Part shown: positions 18,610 to 27,407 of the stretch, in pieces | How the letters are laid out: each line of letters opens with the position of its first letter | Position numbering within the stretch: the stretch's first letter is position 1 | Origin: Providencia vermicola | GTDB taxonomy: Bacteria; Pseudomonadota; Gammaproteobacteria; Enterobacterales; Enterobacteriaceae | Length of the DNA stretch: 64,000 nt | NCBI RefSeq assembly: GCF_020381325.1 | Contig: NZ_JAGSPI010000012.1 | Coordinates: forward strand, 78,660-142,659 | Direction: 5' to 3' | Notes under the pieces: generated by a model | What the model was told of the DNA's origin: nothing | The model's input: only the letters and a program-made list of their open reading frames with translations | The model's database searches: none | Position numbers and translations under genes: made by a program

Positions 18610-18653
18610 CATGATTAATCATGGATTGACCTCTAATTAACAAAAGAGATACA
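18610..18653 (+). promoter_or_regulatory. Palindrome copy 2 beside a putative iorA promoter
   Basis: CATGATTAATCATG (18610-18623) is a perfect 14-bp palindrome with the same core as the copy at 18331-18342. It abuts a possible -35 TTGACC (18626-18631) with a weak -10 GATACA (18648-18653, 16-bp spacer), which places a bound regulator next to RNA polymerase. The rest of the 17958-18708 region is AT-rich and gene-free. Confidence 0.5.
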
Positions 18654-18708
18654 ACTAAGAAACACAAAAAAGATAAAAAACGTTCTGACGTTGACTGGTG
18701 AGGTTAAA

Positions 18709-20907
18709 ATGGCTGAGCGCTCGTTTGTTCAAGAAGTTCAAAAGTTACGACAAGGGCAAGGTGATGTTTTCAGTGGTGAAGGCATTCTTGCAGTGACAAA
18801 AGCCTTATTAGAATCTGGTGTTTCCTATGTTGCAGGGTATCAGGGCGCACCAATTTCACATCTCATGGATGTTCTGGCAGATGCACAGGATATTCTGTCT
18901 GAATATGGTATTCGTTTCGAAAATAGTGCAAGCGAAGCGACTGCTGCCGCAACGTTAGCTGCTTCTGTTAATTATCCTTTGCGCGGCGCGGTAACATTTA
19001 AAGCAACTGTTGGAACAAACGTTGCTTCCGATGCGCTGGCAAACCTTGCGTCAGGCGGCGTATTAGGTGGCGCACTGATTATTGTTGGGGAAGATTATGG
19101 TGAAGGTTCCTCAATTATGCAGGAGCGCAGCCATGCATTTGCGATGAAATCACAAATGTGGTTACTCGACCCTCGCCCAAATTTACCTTCGATTGTTCAA
19201 GCAGTTAAAGATGGTTTTGATTTATCTGAGGCCAGTAATACGCCCGTTATGCTGCAAATGCGTATTCGTTCATGTCATGTGCATGGGCAATTTGTTTGTG
19301 CAGATAATCAGCATCCAAAATTTACAGTTAAAGATGCACTTGAAAACCCAACTCGCGATGTGAGCCGCATTGTATTGCCGCCTGCGAGCTTTTTGCATGA
19401 AAAAGAGAAAATCGAAGCACGTTGGCCAGCGGCTGTTAAGTTTATTCAACAACGTGAATTAAATGAGTTTTTTGCTGAGGATGCTGATGATGTTGGCATC
19501 GCGTTACAAGGGGGCTGCTATAACACATTGATCCGCGCGCTTAACCAGATTGGTTTAGCCGATGTGTTTGGTAATAGCAAAATTCCACTATACGTCATGA
19601 ATGTTGCTTACCCATTAATTGATGAGGAATTTGAACGTTTTTGTCGTAATAAAAAAGCGATTTTAGTGTTGGAAGAAGGACAGCCGAATTTTGTTGAGCA
19701 GAATGTAGCTAGCATTTTACGTCAGCGAAACATCGATATTGAATTACATGGTAAAGATATGTTGCCAATGGCGGGAGAGTATAACACGGCAACGGTACTT
19801 GCAGGTCTGCGTTCTTTTTTTGAACGATACGGAAAAATAGAACCTCAAGTCAAAGCGGCTGCGAAACAAATTCGTATTCCAACAATTAACATTGCTGCTG
19901 GGCAAACCGAAGAATCATTGCCTGAATATGTCAATGCAGCAGAACCAACACTTGATGAAACTGTGCATGCGCGCCCACCAGGGTTTTGTACAGGTTGCCC
20001 TGAAAGACCTATTTTTACAGCAATGAAACTGGTTGAGCGCGAACTTGGTGAACACCATGTCAGTGCTGATATCGGCTGCCATTTATTCTCTATTCTTCCG
20101 CCATTCAATCTCGGTAATACAACAATGGGGTACGGCCTGGGTGGTGCAGGAGCAGCGGCATTAAATGCCAAAGCAGGGAAACGCGCGATTTCAGTCATGG
20201 GGGATGGCGGTTTTTGGCATAACGGCTTAACCAGTGGTATCGCTAATAGCGTATTTAATCGTAGTGATAACTTAACCATTGTTATTGATAACAGTTATAC
20301 ATCAGCAACGGGTGGGCAAGACATCCTGTCATCAACAGCCCTTAACCCAACCCGCAGCACAGGCCATGAAATCGAAAAAGCAGTGAAAGGAGTCGGTGTG
20401 AATTGGGTGAAAACCATCAAGCGCACTTATGACTTAAAAACAATGACTAATACATTGCGTGAAGCACTGACCACCGATGAGAAAGGCCCTAAAGTACTGA
20501 TTGCGCAAAGTGAATGCATGTTAAATCTACAGCGTCGTGAAAAGAAAAAAGTTCGTAGCGATGTTGCTGCAGGAAAACGTGTTGTCCGTGAGCGCTTTGG
20601 TGTTGATCCTGACACCTGTACGGGGGATCACTCCTGTATTCGCCTTTCGGGTTGCCCATCGTTATCGATAAAACCAAATCCAGATCCATTAAGAACAGAT
20701 CCTGTGGCGACTGTGATGGACAGCTGTGTGGGATGCGGTTTATGCGGTGAGGTCTCACACGCTGCCGTTCTCTGCCCTTCGTTTTTTAAAGCACAAATTA
20801 TTACCAATCCAAATCGCTGGGACAAATTACGCCACCGTGTCCGCGGTTGGTTTATTGGCTATCTACAACGTCGTGATGCACGTCGTCGTGCAGAACTCAG
20901 TTTCTAA
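18709..20907 (+). CDS. iorA: IorA-like 2-oxoacid oxidoreductase, TPP and ferredoxin-domain subunit
   Basis: 732 aa, alpha subunit of the indolepyruvate ferredoxin oxidoreductase family. Order of parts: pyrimidine-binding domain (about 10-200; SYVAGYQGAPISHLMDVL), a middle domain, the TPP domain (about 430-600) with GFCTGCPERP, VMGDGGFWHNGL and IDNSYTSATGGQD, and a C-terminal ferredoxin segment. The last has DTCTGDHSCIRLSGCP and a full C-x2-C-x2-C set (SCVGCGLCGE). The reaction type is oxidative decarboxylation of an aryl 2-oxoacid with CoA to give an aryl-CoA. Start chosen at 18709, with GGTGAGGT upstream. Indolepyruvate is the textbook substrate. In this cluster isatinate (2-aminophenylglyoxylate) giving anthraniloyl-CoA fits better, and no CoA ligase is present. 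Substrate inferred. Confidence 0.85.
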   Translation: MAERSFVQEVQKLRQGQGDVFSGEGILAVTKALLESGVSYVAGYQGAPISHLMDVLADAQDILSEYGIRFENSASEATAAATLAASVNYPLRGAVTFKATVGTNVASDALANLASGGVLGGALIIVGEDYGEGSSIMQERSHAFAMKSQMWLLDPRPNLPSIVQAVKDGFDLSEASNTPVMLQMRIRSCHVHGQFVCADNQHPKFTVKDALENPTRDVSRIVLPPASFLHEKEKIEARWPAAVKFIQQRELNEFFAEDADDVGIALQGGCYNTLIRALNQIGLADVFGNSKIPLYVMNVAYPLIDEEFERFCRNKKAILVLEEGQPNFVEQNVASILRQRNIDIELHGKDMLPMAGEYNTATVLAGLRSFFERYGKIEPQVKAAAKQIRIPTINIAAGQTEESLPEYVNAAEPTLDETVHARPPGFCTGCPERPIFTAMKLVERELGEHHVSADIGCHLFSILPPFNLGNTTMGYGLGGAGAAALNAKAGKRAISVMGDGGFWHNGLTSGIANSVFNRSDNLTIVIDNSYTSATGGQDILSSTALNPTRSTGHEIEKAVKGVGVNWVKTIKRTYDLKTMTNTLREALTTDEKGPKVLIAQSECMLNLQRREKKKVRSDVAAGKRVVRERFGVDPDTCTGDHSCIRLSGCPSLSIKPNPDPLRTDPVATVMDSCVGCGLCGEVSHAAVLCPSFFKAQIITNPNRWDKLRHRVRGWFIGYLQRRDARRRAELSF

Positions 20908-20917
20908 GGGGGCATAA

Positions 20918-22432
20918 ATGCTTTTATCTTCATCATCAATCGCATTACAGCCCATTAAAATCGCCATTTTAGCCATGGGGGGGGAGGGCGGCGGCGTTCT
21001 CGCGGACTGGATTGTTAATTTAGGCGAAGAGAATGGCTATTTCGCACAAACTACCTCTGTACCAGGCGTTGCTCAACGTACAGGAGCAACGATTTATTAC
21101 GTTGAATTGTTCCCTGGCGCGGATAACCCAGAAACGCCAGCACCTGTTTTGGCATTGATGCCAATGCCAGGTGATGTGGATGTTGTCCTTGCCTCTGAAC
21201 TCATGGAGGCAGGTCGCTCTGTTCAACGTGGTTTTGTTACGCCAGAACGCACAACGTTAATTAGCTCTACACACCGTGTTTACTCTATTGCTGAGAAATC
21301 AGCCATGGGTGACGGTCGGGTTGATAGCCAAGCATTGATCCGCCACGCGGGGCTTGCAGCTCGCCAATTCATTCACTTTGATATGGCGCAAGCTGCTCAG
21401 GAAAGCGGTAGCGTGATCAGCGCAGTATTATTTGGCGCTTTATTTGGTTCAGGTGTTTTACCTTTTAGCCGCGCGCAATTTGAAGAAACCATCGTGCGCG
21501 GTGGTGTCGGGGTAAAACCCAGCCTGCGTGCATTTGCACTTGGCGCTGAAAAAGCCGCGCAACCCGAAGAGGCATACCAAGCTCAATCAGCTCAAACAGT
21601 TTCGTCACCCCCTAAAAATAAACAAATTTCTGCGTTATTAGCGCGTATTGATCATGAATTCGCTCCTCATGTTCATTATTTAGTGACGGAAGGTGTTCGC
21701 CGGTTAGTTGATTACCAAGACCCTGCTTATGCCGCGTTGTATTTAGACCGCCTTAACAACCTATTTGCGCAAGAAGGTGGCCAAGATGAACGTTTACAAC
21801 GAGCACTTGCTCGCCACTTAGCATTATGGATGTCTTATGAGGACACCATTCGCGTGGCTGACCTCAAAATTCGTGATAGCCGATTCACCCGAGTACGTAA
21901 TGAAGTTCACGCTAAAGATAACCAATTATTGGATATCAATGAATTTATGCATCCACGTATTGAAGAGATTTGCGAAACGCTTCCCAAGAATTTAGGTAAT
22001 TGGTTGATGAAGCCACATTGGTTTCACAAAGCGCTTCGCAAACTTACGCAACGGGGGCGAACAATCACTACCAGTTCTTTGTGGGGGTTTTTACAGTTAT
22101 ATGTGCTCGCCGCTTGGAGAAAAGGCAGACGCTCAACTTTACGTTATCAATTAGAAAATCAGCGAATTGAAAAATGGCTCGCAGCAGTGGTTGATGCCGC
22201 ACGGACAAACCCCGCTTTGGCAACTGAAATTGCGCAATGCCAACGGGTAGTAAAAGGCTATAGCGATACTCATGCGAGGGGTTTGCGTAACTTTCAGGTT
22301 TTGATGGACATCGTGACGCAACAAGGTAGCAAATTAGCACCGATTAGCTTACGCGAGTTACGTGAAGCTGCGCTTGCTGATGAATATGGTCATGAATTAA
22401 AGAAATGTCGCCAACGTTTGGCTATGGATTAA
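20918..22432 (+). CDS. iorB: IorB-like 2-oxoacid oxidoreductase subunit with C-terminal extension
   Basis: 504 aa. The N-terminal gamma-type (POR/KOR) domain (about 15-200) begins IKIAILAMGGEGGGVLADWI and contains TTSVPGVAQRTGATIYYVEL. A C-terminal helical region of about 280 residues (the DUF6537-like part of long proteobacterial IorB) follows. Archaeal IorB is only about 200 aa, so this is the long form. It begins 10 bp after iorA and is followed by the thioesterase gene after 10 bp. It forms the oxidoreductase with IorA. The electron acceptor is unknown: a ferredoxin-like domain is fused in IorA, and no separate ferredoxin gene is in the operon. Confidence 0.85.
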   Translation: MLLSSSSIALQPIKIAILAMGGEGGGVLADWIVNLGEENGYFAQTTSVPGVAQRTGATIYYVELFPGADNPETPAPVLALMPMPGDVDVVLASELMEAGRSVQRGFVTPERTTLISSTHRVYSIAEKSAMGDGRVDSQALIRHAGLAARQFIHFDMAQAAQESGSVISAVLFGALFGSGVLPFSRAQFEETIVRGGVGVKPSLRAFALGAEKAAQPEEAYQAQSAQTVSSPPKNKQISALLARIDHEFAPHVHYLVTEGVRRLVDYQDPAYAALYLDRLNNLFAQEGGQDERLQRALARHLALWMSYEDTIRVADLKIRDSRFTRVRNEVHAKDNQLLDINEFMHPRIEEICETLPKNLGNWLMKPHWFHKALRKLTQRGRTITTSSLWGFLQLYVLAAWRKGRRSTLRYQLENQRIEKWLAAVVDAARTNPALATEIAQCQRVVKGYSDTHARGLRNFQVLMDIVTQQGSKLAPISLRELREAALADEYGHELKKCRQRLAMD

Positions 22433-22442
22433 GGATAACATC

Positions 22443-22865
22443 ATGAGTTTATTGAAATTTACTAAACCCCATAAGATCCATTTCTCTGAGTGTGATCCTG
22501 CTGGGATCGTGTTTTACCCACAATATTTTGTGATGTTCAATAACCTCCTTGAACGTTGGATTGATGCGCTGATCCCCCAAGGGTTTGCGGGATACATCCT
22601 CGAACAACGTTTCGGGTTACCTACTGTGCACCTAGAGGCTGAGTTTAAAGCCATTAGCCGCATGGGGGATGACGTCATCTTAGAGTTGGTAGTTGAGCGA
22701 ATTGGGCGCAAGTCACTCACGCTGCGCCAACGTTGTATCAGTGTGACGGGGGAGCTGCGCATGCAAGTGACACAAACCTACGTTACAACGTCGTTGATTA
22801 CACACCAAGCGATTCCTATTCCAGAGGCCTTACATCAGGCACTCACGGCTCAGTCAGCGGTATAA
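22443..22865 (+). CDS. Hotdog-fold acyl-CoA thioesterase (4-hydroxybenzoyl-CoA type)
   Basis: 140 aa. The catalytic Asp is in FSECDPAGIVFYPQYF (about residues 15-30), the signature of the 4HBT/YbgC family of the Pseudomonas-type subgroup. It lies between iorB and the aryl-CoA 5-hydroxylase gene, with 10- and 16-bp gaps. It would release the free hydroxylated aromatic acid from CoA before ring cleavage, since the next enzyme (gentisate-type dioxygenase) acts on free acids. In the proposed route it converts 5-hydroxyanthraniloyl-CoA to 5-hydroxyanthranilate. The start follows AAGGATAACATC. Confidence 0.8.
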   Translation: MSLLKFTKPHKIHFSECDPAGIVFYPQYFVMFNNLLERWIDALIPQGFAGYILEQRFGLPTVHLEAEFKAISRMGDDVILELVVERIGRKSLTLRQRCISVTGELRMQVTQTYVTTSLITHQAIPIPEALHQALTAQSAV

Positions 22866-22881
22866 AAAAAGGGGTACTTTC

Positions 22882-25179
22882 ATGAATATAGTGTGTATTG
22901 GCGGGGGACCCGCTGGGCTGTACTTTGGGCTACTGATGAAACTGCAAAACCCACAGAACCGCGTAGTGGTTGTTGAGCGCAATCGCCCGTTTGACACGTT
23001 TGGTTGGGGTGTCGTGTTCTCTGATGCGACGCTTAACAATTTGCGTCACGCTGACCCCGTGTCTGCGCAGACAATTTCTGCGGAGTTTAGTCACTGGGAC
23101 GATATCGACATTCACTTTAATGGTGTCTGTAATCGCAGCGGTGGGCACGGGTTTATTGGGATTGGCCGTAAAAAGCTATTGAATATCTTACAAGATCGTT
23201 GCCTTGAGCTGGGAGTAGAGCTGGTATTTGAAACCCAAGTAACGGATGACCAAGCCATTGCGCGTGAGTACAACGCGGACTTACTGATTGCCTCTGACGG
23301 GATTAACAGCGCGGTACGTACCCGCTATGAAAATGTCTTTAAACCCGACATAGACCCACGTCGTTGCCGCTTTGTCTGGTTAGGCACCAAAAAGATTTTC
23401 GATGCCTTTACCTTCTTATTCGCCAAAAATGAACACGGTTGGTTTCAAGTTCACGCGTACCAGTTCCAAGAGGGGTTATCGACCTTTATCGTTGAAACCA
23501 CCGAAGAAACATGGCTCAAAGCGGGTATCGATCAGATGTCCCAAGAAGATGGCATTGCGTATTGTGAAAAACTGTTTGCCCCGTGGTTAGATGGGGAGAA
23601 ATTGATTGCCAATGCAGCGCATTTGCGCGGTGCAGCAATTTGGATCCGTTTCCCTCGGGTGATTTGTGATAACTGGGTGCATTGGACACAACCTTCACCA
23701 AGTAAAGACGTACCTGTGGTGCTGATGGGGGATGCAGCGCACACCGCCCACTTCTCTATTGGGTCAGGCACTAAACTGGCCTTAGAAGACGCGATTGAAT
23801 TGTGCGAAAGCTTGAAAACCACAGAAGGGGATTTGCGTAAAGGGCTTGAACATTACCAAGCGGTACGCAGTGTAGAAGTGCTAAAAATTCAAAATGCAGC
23901 GCGTAACTCGACAGAGTGGTTTGAAAATGTTCGTCGCTATGAAAACCTTGCCCCTGAGCAGTTTGCCTACTCACTGCTAACACGTTCTCAGCGCATTTCC
24001 CATGAAAATTTACGCGTTCGTGATGCAGCGTGGCTGGATAACTATGAGCAGTGGTTTGCTACGCAAGCAGGCGCAACAAGGCACGTTCCTCCAATGCTTA
24101 CGCCATTTCAGGTGCGCGATATTACGTTGAACAACCGCGTTGTGGCCTCGCCGACTTTGTTGTACAGCGCCATTGATGGCGTGGTGGGGGATTTTCACAC
24201 AGTGCATTTGGGAAGCCGTGCCTTAGGTGGTGTGGGATTAGTAATGACCGAAATGACGGCTATTGCTCCAGATGCTCGTATGACATTGGGATGCCCAGGG
24301 TTATGGAATGATGAGCAGGCGGTGGCGTGGCAACGTGTGACAAAATTTGTGCATCAACACAGTACGGCCAAAATCGGCATTCAGTTGGGGCATGCAGGGC
24401 GCCGTGGCTCAACCCAGCGGGGGTGGGAGCAGGAAAACCACCCATTGCCGAGTGGGAATTGGCCGCTCGTTTCTGCTTCTGCCTTGCCGTATTTACCGAA
24501 CGTGTCTCAAACGCCAGCGGCTTTAACAGAAGCGCAAATGGCGACGGTGATTGACCAATTTGTGGCAGCAGCTAAACGGGCAGACCATGCGGGGTTTGAT
24601 TGGTTAGAGCTGCAAGCGGGGCATGGCTATTTATTGTCGAGCTTCTTATCGCCACTGACGAATAAGCGCACTGATAACTTCGGGGGTAACCTTGAAAACC
24701 GCCTGCGTTTCCCACTGGCGGTTATTCAGGCGGTACGTCACGTGTGGGGGAAACCGTTGGCGGTACGTATTTCGACCATCGATTGGGTTGAGGGAGGCAC
24801 TACTGTGGACGAGGCCGTATTGATGGCCAAGGCGATGAAACAAGCGGGTGCGGATCTTATCGATTGTTCATCAGGAGAAGTGTCACCTGAACAAAAACCC
24901 GTATACGGACGTATGTTTCAAACACCGATGGCAGACCGTGTGCGCAATGAGGCGGGAGTCCCTGTGATAGCGGTGGGGGCAATTACGGATGCTGACCAAG
25001 TCAACAGCATTATTGCCGCGGGTCGTGCCGACCTTTGTGCTTTATCTCGCCCGTTATTATCGGATCCTGCGTGGCTGCTGCACGAATGTGCCCGTCACGG
25101 TTGGGAGGTCACGTGGCCTGCGCCGTATGAATATGGGCGTCAACAGCTGTTGCAGCAAGTCAAATCCAACGGGCGTTAA
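22882..25179 (+). CDS. Bifunctional aryl-CoA 5-hydroxylase / OYE-family reductase
   Basis: 765 aa, two domains. Residues 1 to about 395 are an FAD monooxygenase: GGGPAGLYFGLLMKL, FGWGVVFSDATL, LLIASDGINSAVRTRY and VVLMGDAAHTAHFSIGSG. Residues about 405-765 are an Old Yellow Enzyme-type FMN domain: LTPFQVRDITLNNRVV, QLGHAGRRGST, DWLELQAGHGYLLSSFLSP and TNKRTDNFGG. This fusion is that of 2-aminobenzoyl-CoA monooxygenase/reductase (Azoarcus) and of proteins annotated as salicylyl-CoA 5-hydroxylase. Both hydroxylate C5 of an ortho-substituted benzoyl-CoA. 2-Aminobenzoyl-CoA is favoured by the indole context. By eye, base composition from here to about 29.2 kb is noticeably more GC-rich than its flanks. 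Confidence 0.85.
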   Translation: MNIVCIGGGPAGLYFGLLMKLQNPQNRVVVVERNRPFDTFGWGVVFSDATLNNLRHADPVSAQTISAEFSHWDDIDIHFNGVCNRSGGHGFIGIGRKKLLNILQDRCLELGVELVFETQVTDDQAIAREYNADLLIASDGINSAVRTRYENVFKPDIDPRRCRFVWLGTKKIFDAFTFLFAKNEHGWFQVHAYQFQEGLSTFIVETTEETWLKAGIDQMSQEDGIAYCEKLFAPWLDGEKLIANAAHLRGAAIWIRFPRVICDNWVHWTQPSPSKDVPVVLMGDAAHTAHFSIGSGTKLALEDAIELCESLKTTEGDLRKGLEHYQAVRSVEVLKIQNAARNSTEWFENVRRYENLAPEQFAYSLLTRSQRISHENLRVRDAAWLDNYEQWFATQAGATRHVPPMLTPFQVRDITLNNRVVASPTLLYSAIDGVVGDFHTVHLGSRALGGVGLVMTEMTAIAPDARMTLGCPGLWNDEQAVAWQRVTKFVHQHSTAKIGIQLGHAGRRGSTQRGWEQENHPLPSGNWPLVSASALPYLPNVSQTPAALTEAQMATVIDQFVAAAKRADHAGFDWLELQAGHGYLLSSFLSPLTNKRTDNFGGNLENRLRFPLAVIQAVRHVWGKPLAVRISTIDWVEGGTTVDEAVLMAKAMKQAGADLIDCSSGEVSPEQKPVYGRMFQTPMADRVRNEAGVPVIAVGAITDADQVNSIIAAGRADLCALSRPLLSDPAWLLHECARHGWEVTWPAPYEYGRQQLLQQVKSNGR

Positions 25180-25207
25180 TCGCCCCGTGAATGAGGAGAA
25201 CGAGCCG

Positions 25208-26335
25208 ATGAACATGAAATCCCATGACCAATACCGTGAAAGCGTGGCAGGCCGCGCAGATGTAGCTGATACCCCTGAGCTTGTGGCGTATTACCAAGAG
25301 TTAGCTGACCTGAAAACGGGGGCTTTGTGGACGGTAGCAAACAAGATTGAGCCATGGCAGCCGCAGTCGTCGTCAGTCCCTGTGTTGTGGCGTTACCGTG
25401 ACTTGCGTGAACATGTATTGCGTTCAGTGGAGCTGGTGACCCCTGAAAAAGCGGGGAGGAGAGTGGTCTATCTCAATAATCCCGGTCGTCAAGATGTGGC
25501 GGCAGCCGTGGGCTGGTTGTACTCTGGCTTGCAAGTGATGCACCCAGGGGAAGCAGCATCTGCCCATGCCCACTCCTCTTCAGCACTGCGTTTTATTATG
25601 GAAGGGCGCGGGGCGTACACCATCGTGGAAGGGCAAAAGATGATGCTTGAAGCGAATGATTTTGTGTTAACCCCGAATGGGACGTGGCACGAACACGGTG
25701 TCGCAGAAGATGGCTTGCCATGCATTTGGCAGGATGGGCTGGACATTCCGCTGGTCAATGCGATGGAAGCGGGTTTTTACAAAGTCCATCCTGACTTACA
25801 CCAAGCACACACGCGCCCTATTGATTACCCTGTGGGGATGTGGGGCGGTACCGCCTTGCGCCCACACGATATCGGCTGGGATAAACCCTATTCGCCATTA
25901 TTTAAATACCAATGGGGGCCAACCTATGAGGCACTGTGCCGCGCCGCAAACGTGGCCGACGGTTCGCTATTTGATGATGTACTAATGCATTACACCAACC
26001 CTGTAACGGGTGGGCACGTGATGCCCACCATCGGTGCGAGTATGCAGTTGCTGCGCCCAGGGTTTGTGGGCAAAGCCCATCGTCACACGGGGAGCTTTAT
26101 TTACCAAGTGGCGAAAGGCCAAGGGTATTCGATTATTAATGGACAACGCTTTGATTGGCAAGAACGGGATATTTTCTGTGTGCCATCGTGGATGTTCCAT
26201 GAACATGTGAACACCTCACAGACTGATGATGCGTGCCTATTCTGTTTTAACGACTTACCCGTGATGCAGTCATTGGGGCTGTATTACGAAGAGGCTTTAG
26301 TGGACAACGATGGCCATCAAAAAGTGACGAGCTAG
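25208..26335 (+). CDS. Gentisate 1,2-dioxygenase family ring-cleavage enzyme
   Basis: 375-aa bicupin of the gentisate dioxygenase family (usual length 340-380). The first cupin has AHAHSSSALRFIMEGRGAYT (H-x-H iron ligands) and TPNGTWHEHG. The second has GKAHRHTGSFIYQVAKGQGY and PSWMFHEHVN. ATG at 25208 follows ATGAGGAGAAC. A much longer open frame upstream overlaps the hydroxylase gene and is not the start. The family cleaves gentisate between C1 and C2 to maleylpyruvate. In this operon the preceding steps would give 5-hydroxyanthranilate, cleavage of which would give maleamylpyruvate. Gentisate itself remains possible, if salicylate is the input. Confidence 0.85.
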   Translation: MNMKSHDQYRESVAGRADVADTPELVAYYQELADLKTGALWTVANKIEPWQPQSSSVPVLWRYRDLREHVLRSVELVTPEKAGRRVVYLNNPGRQDVAAAVGWLYSGLQVMHPGEAASAHAHSSSALRFIMEGRGAYTIVEGQKMMLEANDFVLTPNGTWHEHGVAEDGLPCIWQDGLDIPLVNAMEAGFYKVHPDLHQAHTRPIDYPVGMWGGTALRPHDIGWDKPYSPLFKYQWGPTYEALCRAANVADGSLFDDVLMHYTNPVTGGHVMPTIGASMQLLRPGFVGKAHRHTGSFIYQVAKGQGYSIINGQRFDWQERDIFCVPSWMFHEHVNTSQTDDACLFCFNDLPVMQSLGLYYEEALVDNDGHQKVTS

Positions 26336-26480
26336 GTGGCGGAGTAAGGGGCAATATTCACGTCCTAATCTCGATGGAGTTATTTACCTAATTGATTTTA
26401 TTAGTTTATTTTTATTCGATTAACCGATTTTACGTGAAACAGGCTGGCAGCGAGATGCTGTGAGCCGAGGAGAAAACACC
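26336..26480. other. 145-bp intercistronic gap with a stem-loop
   Basis: This is the only large gap in the second operon. It is AT-rich in the middle. Just before the ribosome-binding site of the next gene it has an imperfect hairpin, GGCTGGCAGC/GCTGTGAGCC (26442-26466). It may be an RNA-processing site or hold an internal promoter. No ORF. Confidence 0.4.
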
Positions 26481-27392
26481 ATGCGCTTAATTACTTACCG
26501 TTCTGATATCACTGCTGCAGCTCGCTTGGGAGCGATTGTTGACCACCAAGTGGTTGATTTAGCTCGTCTTGCTGAAGAGCAAGGGCAATACTTGCCAGAC
26601 AATATGTTGGACTTTATCGATTTAGGGCCGCAAGGGGTGCGTGCAGGGACTGAACTGCTTAATGGTTTTGACGGGCAATTTCCCGCAGGAACCGCATGGC
26701 CAGTGCAAAACGTGAAAATCTTGGCACCGATCCCACGTCCCCGCAAAAACATCTTTGGTATTGGGCTCAATTATGTTGAGCACGTGGCAGAATCCAGTCG
26801 TACCTTAGACACATCGAAAGAGCTTCCTAAAGAGCCCGTGATTTTCTCTAAGCCACCAACCACAGTGATTGGCCCAGGAGATGCAATTGAACATAACGCT
26901 CAAATTACCCAACAACTGGATTGGGAAGTGGAGCTGGCGGTGATTATGGGGACGCGAGCCAAAGGGGTTTCAGCGAAAGATGCACTGAACTATGTGTTTG
27001 GTTATAGCCTCATGATTGATATGAGCGCCCGCGATTGCCGTCGTGCTGGGCAATGGATTTACTCAAAAGGGCAAGATACTTACGCACCGTTTGGCCCATG
27101 TATTGTTACTGCGGATGAGATTCCAGACCCACACACCTTGGACTTAAGCTTAAAAGTTAATGGCGTGACTAAGCAATCATCCAACACCCGTCATATGTTG
27201 TTTAACGTGAACGCGTTAATTGAAGATATCAGCAAGGGGATCACTCTTGAGCCAGGGGATATTATTGCCACAGGTACCCCTGAAGGTGTGGGGGCAGGAC
27301 GTTCACCGCAAGAGTGGGTGTGGCCAGGGGATGTGATTGAGGCATATGTACAAGGCATTGGTGAGCTGCGTCATCCTGTAGTGGCGGTATAA
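26481..27392 (+). CDS. Fumarylacetoacetate hydrolase family protein (maleylpyruvate/maleamylpyruvate hydrolase)
   Basis: 303 aa with the FAH-fold C-terminal domain: NIFGIGLNYVEHVAES, EPVIFSKPPTTVIGPGDAIE, DWEVELAVIMG (acidic metal ligands) and GDIIATGTPEGVGAG. I chose ATG at 26481 because GAGGAGAAAAC lies directly upstream; the longer open frame from 26460 lacks this. FAH-family members hydrolyse acylpyruvates. After a gentisate-type dioxygenase the product is pyruvate plus a C4 acid. Here that acid would be maleamate (if the ring carried an amino group) or maleate, which suits the maleate isomerase at the end of the operon. A maleylpyruvate isomerase gene is absent. Confidence 0.85.
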   Translation: MRLITYRSDITAAARLGAIVDHQVVDLARLAEEQGQYLPDNMLDFIDLGPQGVRAGTELLNGFDGQFPAGTAWPVQNVKILAPIPRPRKNIFGIGLNYVEHVAESSRTLDTSKELPKEPVIFSKPPTTVIGPGDAIEHNAQITQQLDWEVELAVIMGTRAKGVSAKDALNYVFGYSLMIDMSARDCRRAGQWIYSKGQDTYAPFGPCIVTADEIPDPHTLDLSLKVNGVTKQSSNTRHMLFNVNALIEDISKGITLEPGDIIATGTPEGVGAGRSPQEWVWPGDVIEAYVQGIGELRHPVVAV

Positions 27393-27407
27393 AAAAGGAG
27401 CTAAAGC

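Noticed and set aside
24989..25207. Long N-terminal extension of the gentisate-type dioxygenase
   Set aside because: The open frame runs inside the hydroxylase gene and has no ribosome-binding site. ATG 25208 has one and matches family starts.
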